From S5-A14a sp050908895 (GTDB lineage Bacteria > Bacillota > Clostridia > Peptostreptococcales > Anaerovoracaceae): DNA of 64,000 nucleotides. The translations under genes were made by a program, and so were the position numbers. Below are positions 18,743 through 26,810 of this stretch, piece after piece; position 1 is the first letter of the stretch, and the number at the start of each line of letters is the position of its first letter. The notes beneath the pieces were generated by a model. It did no database searches and was not told the origin of the DNA. It saw only the letters and a program-made list of their open reading frames with translations. Where the stretch lies: NCBI GenBank assembly GCA_050908895.1, contig CP171222.1:62001-126000 (forward strand), given 5' to 3'.

Positions 18743-20155
18743 CTATAGATGATTTTCCTTTTCGAAAAATACTTTTGTTTCATTCACGATGACTCCACTT
18801 AACGCAAACAATGCAATCATGTTCGGAACGGCCATAAGTCCATTAAAAATATCCGCGATGGTCCATACAGCACTTACTGTCATATACGGGCCGATAAACA
18901 CCGCTAAAATGTATAGGTATCTATATCCTTTAATAACCCTTTTATTACCTTTTGTTAAATATTCCAAGCATCGTTCACTGTAGTAATCCCAGCCTAAAAT
19001 CGTAGTAAATGCGAAGAACACTAGGCATACCATAAGTACCAAGTTTGAAAAAGCCGGCGGAAAAGGCAGTCCATTTTGAAAAGCATAACTAGTTACCTGT
19101 ACACCTTCAAGGCCATCCTGCTGCCAAGCTCCGGTTATAACTATTGAAAGCCCCGTCATAGTACATATTATTATTGTATCGATAAATGTACCTGTCATTG
19201 AAACAAGTCCCTGGCGAACTGGCTCTTTTGTCTTAGCTGCCGCTGCTGCAATTGGCGCGCTTCCAAGACCAGCTTCATTTGAAAAAATACCTCGAGCAAT
19301 ACCTTTCTGCATTGCAACTATCATTGAACCAACTACACCACCTGTTACTGCCGCCGGATTAAAGGCTGCCTCTACAATCGTCAAAAAAGCTCCTGGAACC
19401 GCTTTAATATTACAGATTAGCAAAATAATTGCAAAAAGAACGTATATTACCGCCATAAAAGGTACAATGATTTGGCTCACTGTTGCTATTCGCTTAAGTC
19501 CCCCTATGAGAACCCCTGCGACACATAGCGCAAGAAGTAAAGATGATATTACAACCGCTATTGAATAATCCCCAAGTCCCGGCATGGTAACCATATAGTT
19601 ATCTTTTGGGTCAAAGAAGCCTTTAACCGCACTTGCAATACCGTTAACCTGGCTGAAAGTACCTATTCCAAATAGTCCAACACCAACTCCGAAGAAAGCA
19701 AAAGCTTTGGCGAGAAATTTATATTTTTCACCCATACCTTTTTCTATGTAGTAGAATGGTCCTCCTAGGCTGTGACCGTCTTCAGCTACAGTTCTGTATT
19801 TTACGGCTAATAGGCCTTCTGCGTATTTTGTCGCCATTCCGAAAAAAGCTGCAATCTCGATCCAAAATAGAGCCCCTGGACCACCCGTTGTAACAGCTGT
19901 TGCAACTCCAACAATATTTCCTGTACCTATAGTTGCAGAAAGTGCGGTGCACAAAGCTGCAAAGCTGGATACTTCTCCATGTCCATCATTTTCATTTTGA
20001 TACATCCATTTAAGTGCTAGCGGCAATCGCCTCATCTGGATGAGTCCAAGTCTTGTCGTTAGAAGTACACCCCCTGCTAGTATCAATGCCATAAGAGGGA
20101 CATTCCATACCAAGTCATCAATTCTAACTAATACATCATTCACAATAGCAAGCAT
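18743..20155 (-). CDS. AGCS-family sodium:alanine/glycine symporter
   Basis: A 470-residue polytopic membrane protein of the AGCS family (AlsT/DagA-like), which imports alanine or glycine with Na+. Signature stretches are ALSATIGTGNIVGVATAV, GGPGALFWIEIAAFFGMATKYAEG, GIARGIFSNEAGLGSAPIAAAAAKT and TFIDTIIICTMTGLSIV, with about 10-11 hydrophobic segments. The 240-nt leader carries a tandem glycine riboswitch and a terminator hairpin, so glycine is the likely substrate and the signal. It is monocistronic; IS256 debris lies just downstream. Confidence 0.94.
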   Translation of the reverse strand: MLAIVNDVLVRIDDLVWNVPLMALILAGGVLLTTRLGLIQMRRLPLALKWMYQNENDGHGEVSSFAALCTALSATIGTGNIVGVATAVTTGGPGALFWIEIAAFFGMATKYAEGLLAVKYRTVAEDGHSLGGPFYYIEKGMGEKYKFLAKAFAFFGVGVGLFGIGTFSQVNGIASAVKGFFDPKDNYMVTMPGLGDYSIAVVISSLLLALCVAGVLIGGLKRIATVSQIIVPFMAVIYVLFAIILLICNIKAVPGAFLTIVEAAFNPAAVTGGVVGSMIVAMQKGIARGIFSNEAGLGSAPIAAAAAKTKEPVRQGLVSMTGTFIDTIIICTMTGLSIVITGAWQQDGLEGVQVTSYAFQNGLPFPPAFSNLVLMVCLVFFAFTTILGWDYYSERCLEYLTKGNKRVIKGYRYLYILAVFIGPYMTVSAVWTIADIFNGLMAVPNMIALFALSGVIVNETKVFFEKENHL

Positions 20156-20210
20156 AATTCATTTTCCTTTCTTCCATTAATCTAGTTCTTAAACTTTCGT
20201 TTAGCACAAG

Positions 20211-20245
20211 ATAATCAAAAACAGACCAGCGGACTGCTGATCTGT
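20211..20245 (-). terminator. Terminator hairpin in the AGCS leader
   Basis: On the minus strand ACAGATCAGC pairs with GCTGGTCTGT (10 bp, one G-U) around a 5-nt loop, followed directly by TTTTGATTAT. It lies between the riboswitch and the symporter start, where a riboswitch-controlled attenuator would be expected. Confidence 0.7.
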
Positions 20246-20395
20246 CAGAAAACAAAAGTATGAAAACAAGGTAATGCAAAAATACATTTTCCACAGTTAA
20301 CATATCTAAAAAATATGCTATTGTTATAGCATAAGTTTTTTCAATTAAGGATATGTCAATTCCATGGTATGCTGCATAATTAGCATAAAACCTAT

Positions 20396-20568
20396 ATCTC
20401 CGTCCTTTTGCCTGAGAGATTAGTGCGACCTGTGCGCGCTTTGCCCCTTCGGCACCCGACTCGTGGTCGGACTTCTCCAGAGTAACGATCCATTTGCAGT
20501 CTCCTTCCCTTAGGGAAACCTGAGAGTTTTACTCCTTCGGCGGGCTAACAGCCTCTTTCCTGCAAACT
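20396..20568 (-). promoter_or_regulatory. Tandem glycine riboswitch
   Basis: Two consecutive glycine aptamers are visible on the minus strand. The first runs from GCAGGAAAGAGGC through CGCCGAAGGAG to CTCTCAGG. The second runs from ACTCTGGAGA through GTGCCGAAGGGGCAA to CTCTCAGGCAAAAGGAC. The CCGAAGG-type and CTCTCAGG cores of both are intact. It sits between its promoter (20591-20620) and the terminator at 20211-20245, upstream of the AGCS symporter. Confidence 0.93.
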
Positions 20569-20590
20569 TCATTTCGTTGTCATGTGATAT

Positions 20591-20620
20591 ACGATAACAT
20601 CTTTATCATGGTAATGTCAA
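20591..20620 (-). promoter_or_regulatory. Promoter of riboswitch-AGCS transcript
   Basis: TTGACA (20620-20615), an 18-base spacer, and TATCGT (20596-20591) on the minus strand, ending about 23 bases before the first aptamer. Confidence 0.6.
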
Positions 20621-20672
20621 GAAGAAAATTTCACAGTTTCACTTCTTGTTTCACCTAATTATAATTCTAAAA

Positions 20673-21350
20673 TTACTCAGATTTAAAGCCATGTTCACCT
20701 TCAAGAATTACAAATTTTTTTAATTTCTCCACGTGATCCTTGGCAATTTCCTTCGCCTTTTCTCTATCGCCACCCCTTATGGCTTCCAAAATATGCCTAT
20801 GTTCAAAGGGCATATTCTCATATCTCGAGAAATTATCATAATAAATATATCTGAATCTTAGTGCCATGTCTTGTATAGTTTTACTTACCGCTATAAGAGA
20901 CTTATTTCCACTAGCTGCAACTATCATCTTGTGAAACATTTCGTCAAATTTGATGATGTTTTCTGTGTCATTTTCATAAATAGCTTCTCTATATAGTCCG
21001 GAAACTTTTTCCATTTCTTGAATTTCTTCCTCTGAAGCACGTCCCGCAGCAAGGGATGCCGCTAAAGCATCAAGTTCCTCTCTCACTTCAAGAATATCAA
21101 CCATATCCTTTACCGAAACATTTGAAATGTAGCAACCTCGTCTCGGCTCAATTACAGTTACCATCCCCTCTTTCTCGAGCTGCCTTATAGCCTCTCTAAC
21201 TGGTGTTCTGCTTACTCCCAGGCTTTCAGCCAAATTGGCTTCAACAATTCTAGTTCCCGGTTTCATGTCTCCCACAAGAATCTTTTTCTTAATTTTGCTG
21301 TAAACAGACTCTCTTAACGATCTGTAGCCATTACTATCGTTTATTATCAT
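20673..21350 (-). CDS. GntR-family transcriptional regulator (FadR/FCD type)
   Basis: A 225-residue regulator. The N-terminal winged helix-turn-helix (about 10-75; LAESLGVSRTPVREAIRQLEKEGMVTV is typical of GntR) is followed by an all-helical FCD ligand-binding domain (about 85-215) with conserved Asp/His positions for a metal or organic acid. Its start overlaps the end of ispE by 17 bases, with GGAGG inside ispE, so translation is probably coupled. The regulated genes and ligand are unknown. The AGCS gene lies downstream on the same strand but has its own promoter. Confidence 0.9.
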   Translation of the reverse strand: MIINDSNGYRSLRESVYSKIKKKILVGDMKPGTRIVEANLAESLGVSRTPVREAIRQLEKEGMVTVIEPRRGCYISNVSVKDMVDILEVREELDALAASLAAGRASEEEIQEMEKVSGLYREAIYENDTENIIKFDEMFHKMIVAASGNKSLIAVSKTIQDMALRFRYIYYDNFSRYENMPFEHRHILEAIRGGDREKAKEIAKDHVEKLKKFVILEGEHGFKSE

Positions 21351-22434
21351 CCCTTTTCTTCCTCCTTGCCATTCCGGGCATAGTGCCGTCTAACACTTCA
21401 GTCAAAATAGATTCGTATCCTCTACGTGCCATCTTATTCTTTAGTTTATAAGCTTCTTTCTGAGGTGAATCCTTAAGAATTGCAAAAATTGTAGGTCCAC
21501 TTCCACTCATTAGTACAGCCTCAACCTTTTCATCCTCTTTCAAATTCTTTTTTATAGCAGATAAAACATGATTTTTCTTAGCAGTGTAGTTTTCGAGCAC
21601 ATTTATCATCTGACTATAAGTGTCTTTCCATAGGCTTTGGTGAGTACCCGAATCATTCATAGCATAAATCTCATTTCCCATGCTAAGTTTTTCAAGCAAC
21701 TCTGAAAGTTTGTCATTATCCGGTCTTTCAGGAATTGAACAGTTATCTATTCCTTGATACACTTCCTTTGTCGATACGCTAAATTTTGGTTTAACCAAAA
21801 GTATGTTAAGAGGTGGCATCCTCAGAGGCTCCAGTTCAGTGCCTCGCCCTCTTGCTCTTGCACAAACAGATGCCATTCTATCTCGTCTAAGATAAGCGGG
21901 AACCGACTTACAACTCTTAGCTTGATTCATTATTGCAAAAGGGACATCGGCACCTATTTTACCGCCTAAATCCATAAGTTTTTCCATGGAAAAACGAGCT
22001 CCTAGGATAGCATTTAAACCGTGAAAGACTGCCGCAGCATTGCCGCTACCTCCTCCTAGGCCTGCTCCTACAGGAACTTTTTTTTGGAGATTAATTAATA
22101 TTGCAGCAGGGATTTTTTTATCCCCACTTTTAACCTGATCAAGCTTAGAAAACTCTTCTATAAAAAGTTCGGCAGATTTATAGCACAAATTAGTTTTTCC
22201 CCTTGGTATGTATGGTAAGTTAGATGTTATTTTAATCTGAGGAGAGTTCAATTTCGTGTCATTGTCAACAAAACTCCCGATTTTATCCTGAAAAGTTATG
22301 TCGATTTTTACAAGGTCATGGAGTAAAATCTGGCACATAATCATATCCACAGGATGGTACCCATCTTCTTGTACAGGTCCTACGTCTATAGATAAATTTA
22401 TTTTTCCATACGATGCTAACGTGATAGTATTCAT
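21334..22434 (-). CDS. ispE: 4-diphosphocytidyl-2-C-methyl-D-erythritol kinase
   Basis: A 366-residue GHMP kinase that phosphorylates CDP-methylerythritol in the non-mevalonate isoprenoid pathway. N-terminal SYGKINLSIDVG, the ATP loop VPVGAGLGGGSGNAAAVF, KIGADVPFAI and the late SGSGPTIFAI are all present. The family is usually about 280-300 residues. Extra length comes from an insertion before the ATP loop (about 50-110) and a roughly 20-residue one after ADVPFAI (NQAKSCKSVPAYLRRDRMAS). A basic C-terminal tail (ARRKKRDDNKR) overlaps the GntR start. Key motifs are intact, so it is probably functional. Confidence 0.92.
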   Translation of the reverse strand: MNTITLASYGKINLSIDVGPVQEDGYHPVDMIMCQILLHDLVKIDITFQDKIGSFVDNDTKLNSPQIKITSNLPYIPRGKTNLCYKSAELFIEEFSKLDQVKSGDKKIPAAILINLQKKVPVGAGLGGGSGNAAAVFHGLNAILGARFSMEKLMDLGGKIGADVPFAIMNQAKSCKSVPAYLRRDRMASVCARARGRGTELEPLRMPPLNILLVKPKFSVSTKEVYQGIDNCSIPERPDNDKLSELLEKLSMGNEIYAMNDSGTHQSLWKDTYSQMINVLENYTAKKNHVLSAIKKNLKEDEKVEAVLMSGSGPTIFAILKDSPQKEAYKLKNKMARRGYESILTEVLDGTMPGMARRKKRDDNKR

Positions 22435-22502
22435 AATCTTCGATTCTTTTCACTTTTACGTCAAATTTTCTTAAAGGCCCCTGTAAAGGAGCCTTTGATT
22501 AT

Positions 22503-23360
22503 TTATTTTTTGTGTTTTTTCTTCTTAGATGCTGCCCATTTTTCTTCCTGGGCGCGTCTTGCTTCTGCCGCAGCCTTTCTACCTGAAATAGTCTTACCTC
22601 CAGCTGCACTTATTGGTCTTGGGCCCTTCACTTTGAAATGACCTGGCGGCAATTCTTCTTCATAATAGCTCGCTAATTCAGCTTCCTCAGCTTCTCTTTT
22701 GGCTCTTGCCTTTTCAGCCCTGGCTGCACGCCTAGCCTTTTCTTTTTCATGTTTTGCAACTATATCTTCAACGGATTTCCCGGTCCTCTTTGCTTCTTTA
22801 TATGGGTTAATCTTAATGTCATCGTTTATTTCTTCAGCTTCTTTAGCTTTCTTGGCACTTCTTGAAGTGAAGAAGAACATTCCCGCAAACATAACTACCA
22901 TCAGAACCATATAGACCATAGTGTTTCTTTTTTGGTTCATAGTTTGAAAAGTTATTTTAACATCCTTCCCAAGTTTTCCACCTTCATCACTCACAAAGCC
23001 TTTACCTATATAGAGAGTATATTTAGAATCTTCTTTTATCTTTAATTTTCCGTCATGAGTGTCTGCTATAACCATCACCTGCTTAGCATCTTTAGGATTA
23101 TACATAACTCTAATAGGAATTTTCTTGCCATCTTCGTCTTTAATTGCAAAAACTTTATTGTTAGCTTTACGATTTTCTTTGCTTCCTACTTTTTGATTAA
23201 AGTCAAGCTTCACACTCATGTTTTCAACGGTAGTGTTCTTCTGACCGTCTATTGGATAAGTATTTTTAATTTCAAGATCTCCACTTGCTCCAAAACTTAA
23301 TAAAGTTCCTGACATCATTAAAATCAATACTAGGCAAATGGCTGCACTAAACTTCTTCAT
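22503..23360 (-). CDS. Ig-like (SbsA-type) domain membrane protein
   Basis: A 285-residue protein of unknown role. An N-terminal signal segment (MKKFSAAICLVLILMMSGT) is followed by one extracytoplasmic Ig-like domain resembling the SbsA/Big_5 fold (about 30-140; NTYPIDGQKN, the middle KVFAIKDEDGKKIP, then YTLYIGKGFVSD). A transmembrane helix (about 147-168) and a very charged Lys/Arg/Glu/Ala-rich cytoplasmic tail, probably helical, end the protein. I chose the ATG at 23360 because GGAGGCGG precedes it; the longer frame from 23396 overlaps tadA. It lies between tadA and ispE. Confidence 0.75.
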   Translation of the reverse strand: MKKFSAAICLVLILMMSGTLLSFGASGDLEIKNTYPIDGQKNTTVENMSVKLDFNQKVGSKENRKANNKVFAIKDEDGKKIPIRVMYNPKDAKQVMVIADTHDGKLKIKEDSKYTLYIGKGFVSDEGGKLGKDVKITFQTMNQKRNTMVYMVLMVVMFAGMFFFTSRSAKKAKEAEEINDDIKINPYKEAKRTGKSVEDIVAKHEKEKARRAARAEKARAKREAEEAELASYYEEELPPGHFKVKGPRPISAAGGKTISGRKAAAEARRAQEEKWAASKKKKHKK

Positions 23361-23376
23361 TCTTTTCCGCCTCCGG

Positions 23377-23862
23377 TTACTTATTTTTATTTTCAATATT
23401 TTTACGATTCCTCAATTCACGAAAGAAATATCGCATCTTTTCAGCACTTTCCTCGCCCATAAGACCGCTAAACACTTCTACTCTATGGTTGAGCTTTTCC
23501 TCCGTCGGAATCCTAAATATGCTGTCGCATCCTCCGAACTTCGGGTCTTTTGCTCCATAGTAGAGCTTTTCAATACGTGACAAAACAATGGCTCCGGCAC
23601 ACATAGCACAGGGTTCAAGGGTTACATACATTTCACAGCCAACAAGTCTCCAATTGCCAAGTATATTGCTAGCTTCTCTTATAGCTTCCAGCTCTGCATG
23701 GGCAAGGGAACTTTTCAGCGACTCAGTCTTATTGAAGCCTCTGGAAATAACCTCGCCATTTTTAACTATTACAGCACCTACGGGTACTTCCCCCATTTCT
23801 GCGGCTTTATCTGCCTCTTTAAGTGCCTCTCTCATGAAAATCAATTTTTCTTCGTAATTCAT
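23377..23862 (-). CDS. tadA: tRNA-specific adenosine deaminase TadA
   Basis: A 161-residue zinc deaminase that converts A34 to inosine in tRNA-Arg(ACG). Catalytic HAE (His55, Glu57) and PCAMCAGA (Cys85, Cys88) are present, with KDPKFGGCDSIF typical of TadA. I chose the ATG at 23862 (MNYEEKLIFMREAL), which gives the family length. The frame from 23937 adds 25 residues of unrelated sequence. It ends 17 bases before the Ig-like gene. Confidence 0.93.
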   Translation of the reverse strand: MNYEEKLIFMREALKEADKAAEMGEVPVGAVIVKNGEVISRGFNKTESLKSSLAHAELEAIREASNILGNWRLVGCEMYVTLEPCAMCAGAIVLSRIEKLYYGAKDPKFGGCDSIFRIPTEEKLNHRVEVFSGLMGEESAEKMRYFFRELRNRKNIENKNK

Positions 23863-23984
23863 ATGCTTTATGATTTTATCACAAATTGTATACAATTTGC
23901 AATGTTTTGCATCACTTTGATATCTTGATTTTGCCAAGATAATTCACAATTAACAAAATAGTTTATCACTCTTTCACTCTAACT

Positions 23985-25541
23985 CTACACAACTTTCGTG
24001 GTCCACTTCGTGCAGTCCCACATCTCCGTCATAATATCCATGTAAAAATCCGGCTCGTGACATACCATCAAAATGCTGCCCTTGTACTCTTTCAAGGCAT
24101 TTTTCAGCTCCTCTTTTGCCACCACATCAAGATGGTTTGTAGGCTCGTCTAAAACCAAAAGATTTGATGGTCTGTTCACCAACTTGCAAAGTCTTACTTT
24201 AGCTTGTTCTCCACCTGATAACACCCTAATTTGACTTTCAATATGTTTTCTCGTAAGTCCACATTTTGCTAGGACTGCTCTTACTTCAAATTGCTGCATT
24301 GCAGAAAATTCTTTCCAAATTTCGTCGATACAGCTGGTATCTCCCACCCCTACAAGTTCCTGCTCAAAGTAGCCAATTTCCAGGTTGTCTCCTTTCTCCA
24401 CTTCACCGGAAATTGCAGGAATTATTCCAAGAAGACTCTTAAGCAAAGTAGTTTTTCCTATGCCGTTGGAACCGGTAAGGACAATTCTGCTTCCACGCTC
24501 CATAGAAAGGTTGAGTGGCTTAGACAAAGGCTCATCATATCCTATCACTAAGTCCTTAGTCATGAATAAAAATTTGCTTGGTGCTTTTGAATATTTAAAA
24601 TTAAACTCAGGCTTTGGTTTCTCCTCCATAAGCTCAATTCTTTCCATCTTGTCTAACTTTTTCTTTCTAGACATAGCCATGTTTCTTGTTGCTACCCTCG
24701 CCTTATTTCTGGCAACAAAATCCTCCAAGTTCGCAATTTCTTGCTGTTGCCTATTGTAGGCGGCAATTCTCTGAGCCTTGCGCATCTCATAGACTTCCTC
24801 AAAGCTGTGGTAATCTCCCACATACCTATCTAACTTCTGCTCACTCATGTGATAAATTACATTGGTAACCTCATTCATAAAATTAACATCATGAGATATT
24901 AAAATAAAGGCATTCTCATATTCCTGAAGATATCGTTTAAGCCAAATAATATGCTCCTCATCCAAGTAGTTGGTGGGCTCATCGAGAAGCAAAATTTCCG
25001 GCTTGGCAAGAAGAAGCTTGGCCAAAAGAACCTTTGTCCTCTGTCCTCCCGACAGCTCAGCGACATCTTTTTCAAGGCCAATGTCTACAAGCCCAAGAGC
25101 TCTACCCACCTCATTTACTTTCGCATCAATAAGATAGAAATCATGGGCATCAAGGAGTTCCTGCAAAACACCGGCCTCTTCCAAGGCTTCTGTCATCTTA
25201 TCCTCATCCATATCAGCTAAACTATCGTAAATTTCCGTTATCTTTTTCTCCATATTAAACAGATCATCAAAGGCCGCTGCCAAAGCATCTCTGATAGTCA
25301 TTCCCGGCCTCAAAACAGCATGCTGATCCAGGTATCCGACCTTCACGTTCTTTGCCCATTCGACCGAGCCCTCATCAGGCTGAAGTTTACCTGTAATTAT
25401 ATTCATAAATGTGGACTTACCTTCTCCATTAGCCCCCACAAGTCCGATGTGCTCTCCTTTTAACAGGTCAAAAGATACGTCATCGAATATTGCTCTATCC
25501 CCAAAACCGTGGGTTAAATTAGTCACTTTTAGTATGCTCAT
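23985..25541 (-). CDS. ABC-F family ATPase
   Basis: A 518-residue soluble protein with two ABC ATPase domains and no membrane segments. Walker A sequences are VGANGEGKST (about 35) and TGSNGIGKTT (about 350). The signatures are LSGGQRTKV and LSGGEQAKV, each followed by LDEPTN. A charged linker (about 245-310) separates them. ABC-F proteins act on the ribosome as translation factors or antibiotic-protection factors. The sequence resembles the YbiT/YkpA housekeeping group more than resistance types, but I cannot settle this. It is divergent from the CvpA-like gene. Confidence 0.9.
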   Translation of the reverse strand: MSILKVTNLTHGFGDRAIFDDVSFDLLKGEHIGLVGANGEGKSTFMNIITGKLQPDEGSVEWAKNVKVGYLDQHAVLRPGMTIRDALAAAFDDLFNMEKKITEIYDSLADMDEDKMTEALEEAGVLQELLDAHDFYLIDAKVNEVGRALGLVDIGLEKDVAELSGGQRTKVLLAKLLLAKPEILLLDEPTNYLDEEHIIWLKRYLQEYENAFILISHDVNFMNEVTNVIYHMSEQKLDRYVGDYHSFEEVYEMRKAQRIAAYNRQQQEIANLEDFVARNKARVATRNMAMSRKKKLDKMERIELMEEKPKPEFNFKYSKAPSKFLFMTKDLVIGYDEPLSKPLNLSMERGSRIVLTGSNGIGKTTLLKSLLGIIPAISGEVEKGDNLEIGYFEQELVGVGDTSCIDEIWKEFSAMQQFEVRAVLAKCGLTRKHIESQIRVLSGGEQAKVRLCKLVNRPSNLLVLDEPTNHLDVVAKEELKNALKEYKGSILMVCHEPDFYMDIMTEMWDCTKWTTKVV

Positions 25542-25581
25542 GTTACTCCTTCTATATCTTAAACTGAAAAAACAGCTAAAT

Positions 25582-25622
25582 ATCTTTACTTATTTTAGCA
25601 TTTAATCCAAAAAAGTAAAGAT
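25582..25622 (-). repeat. Inverted repeat around the ABC-F promoter region
   Basis: ATCTTTACTT (25582-25591) and AAGTAAAGAT (25613-25622) form a perfect 10-bp inverted repeat spaced by 21 bases. The minus-strand stretch between holds TAAAAT, a possible -10 for the ABC-F gene with TTTACT in the distal arm as -35. It could be an operator or a hairpin. Confidence 0.4.
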
Positions 25623-25651
25623 TTGCAGTTGATATTACATCTTCCATTTAA

Positions 25652-25680
25652 TTGACCTCCTCCCAATAAAAATATATAAT
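25652..25680 (+). promoter_or_regulatory. Promoter of the CvpA-like gene
   Basis: TTGACC, a 17-base spacer, and TATAAT, 40 bases before the chosen ATG at 25720. Confidence 0.65.
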
Positions 25681-25719
25681 ATTTCAAACAAAACGAAACA
25701 TGAAAGGATGGAAAATTAC

Positions 25720-26454
25720 ATGATTATAGATATAATAATTCTCTTGATATTACTAGTGTCTGCAGGCCTTGCCTACCGTAAAGGCTTAGCTGTGAGCGTC
25801 GTCACTACCCTTAGCTGGCTTGTCTGCTCCATAGCCGGACTTCTTTTTTCGAAAGAATTAAAAGTATGGTTAGTTAACAACACAAAAATTGATGAATACG
25901 TTAATGGTATTTTGTTCACCAAAAGCCATACAAACATACAGAACGGCAACTTAGACGGCGGTTTTCTAGCTCTTCCCGACCTATTTAATTTTTCAGATAT
26001 TCAAGCCAATCCAATTTACAACAAAATATCTGACTTACTAGGTAATCCTGATAATCTTACAAGCGACCTCCCTGACTTTTTGAAAAAACCCGTAGAATCA
26101 GCAACTGAAAGTATTAGCATAGCCGTGGCCGATAAAGCTACTGATTTGATAATGGGAATTTTGGCTTTTCTTATCATAATTTTCGGGCTAAAATTGCTCT
26201 TTGGTCTGATAACCCTTCTTTTATCGAAAAAATACAGACGTGGTGCAGTCGGCTGTCTTGATGGTTTAGGGGGATTGACCTTCGGTTTAATCAGAGGAGT
26301 CATAATTGTTTTCTTGGTATTCGTGGTTCTTGTACCTATAGTAGCCATGATCAACCAGGATTTTTCTCAGCAAATCACTAACCAGATAAACACATCCCAA
26401 ATAGCGCCTTATATTTATAACAAAAACCTTCTTTTAAAGATTATGGTGCTTTAA
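25720..26454 (+). CDS. CvpA-family integral membrane protein
   Basis: A 244-residue membrane protein resembling CvpA. The N-terminal IIDIIILLILLVSAGLAYRKGL (a DxxIL...RKGx pattern typical of CvpA) is followed by a second helix (VVTTLSWLVCSIAGLLFSK). A roughly 100-residue soluble loop, two more helices (MGILAFLIIIFGLKLLFGLITLLL and LIRGVIIVFLVFVVLVPIV) and the CvpA-like segment VGCLDGLGGLTFGLIRG follow. The family is linked to colicin V production and biofilm formation in proteobacteria; the role in Firmicutes is unclear. I prefer the ATG at 25720, since AAGGATGG precedes it; the ATG at 25708 lies inside that site. Confidence 0.75.
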   Translation: MIIDIIILLILLVSAGLAYRKGLAVSVVTTLSWLVCSIAGLLFSKELKVWLVNNTKIDEYVNGILFTKSHTNIQNGNLDGGFLALPDLFNFSDIQANPIYNKISDLLGNPDNLTSDLPDFLKKPVESATESISIAVADKATDLIMGILAFLIIIFGLKLLFGLITLLLSKKYRRGAVGCLDGLGGLTFGLIRGVIIVFLVFVVLVPIVAMINQDFSQQITNQINTSQIAPYIYNKNLLLKIMVL

Positions 26455-26671
26455 TTCTATAAGTCCTACTGCTTTGTAAGAAATGAAGTTTATATGAAAA
26501 ATGATGTAATTAAATACAAAAAAACTATTTTTCTTAAAACATCGGATTTATTGCTCTTCTTAGACAAAATAGGTTTTGCTCCTAACATCGTTGAGCTTTA
26601 AATAAATTATATTATAAGCATGCTTACGTAAAGCGAAGTAAGTAATAACTATAAGCCCTATCCATTTTTGC
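26455..26671. other. Intergenic, no gene seen
   Basis: AT-rich spacer after the CvpA-like gene with stops in all frames. A small imperfect hairpin (CTTAC/GTAAG near 26625-26645) is the only structure noticed. Downstream of it begins the accessory-gene promoter. Confidence 0.5.
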
Positions 26672-26701
26672 GTTGTAATATACAACACACTTCTATATAA
26701 T
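26672..26701 (+). promoter_or_regulatory. Promoter with palindromic operator for the accessory run
   Basis: TTGTAA (26673-26678), a 17-base spacer and TATAAT (26696-26701). The -35 lies inside a perfect palindrome GTTGTA-ATA-TACAAC (26672-26686), a likely repressor site. No regulator gene is next to it. Confidence 0.6.
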
Positions 26702-26725
26702 ATTTTATAAAGGAAAGTGATAATC

Positions 26726-26785
26726 ATGGCATTAATCTATAGCAAAATGAATCAAGAAAATCAGCTAGATGCGGTGGAAATATAG
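26726..26785 (+). CDS. Candidate 19-codon ORF at head of the accessory transcript
   Basis: The ATG at 26726 follows AAAGGAAAGTG and encodes MALIYSKMNQENQLDAVEI before a TAG. It is the first frame after the predicted start site (about 26708). It may be a leader peptide or the stub of a deleted first gene, for example the missing regulator. There is no recognised family. Confidence 0.3.
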   Translation: MALIYSKMNQENQLDAVEI

Positions 26786-26810
26786 ATTAAACCAACTCAC
26801 GGAGGCAAAA

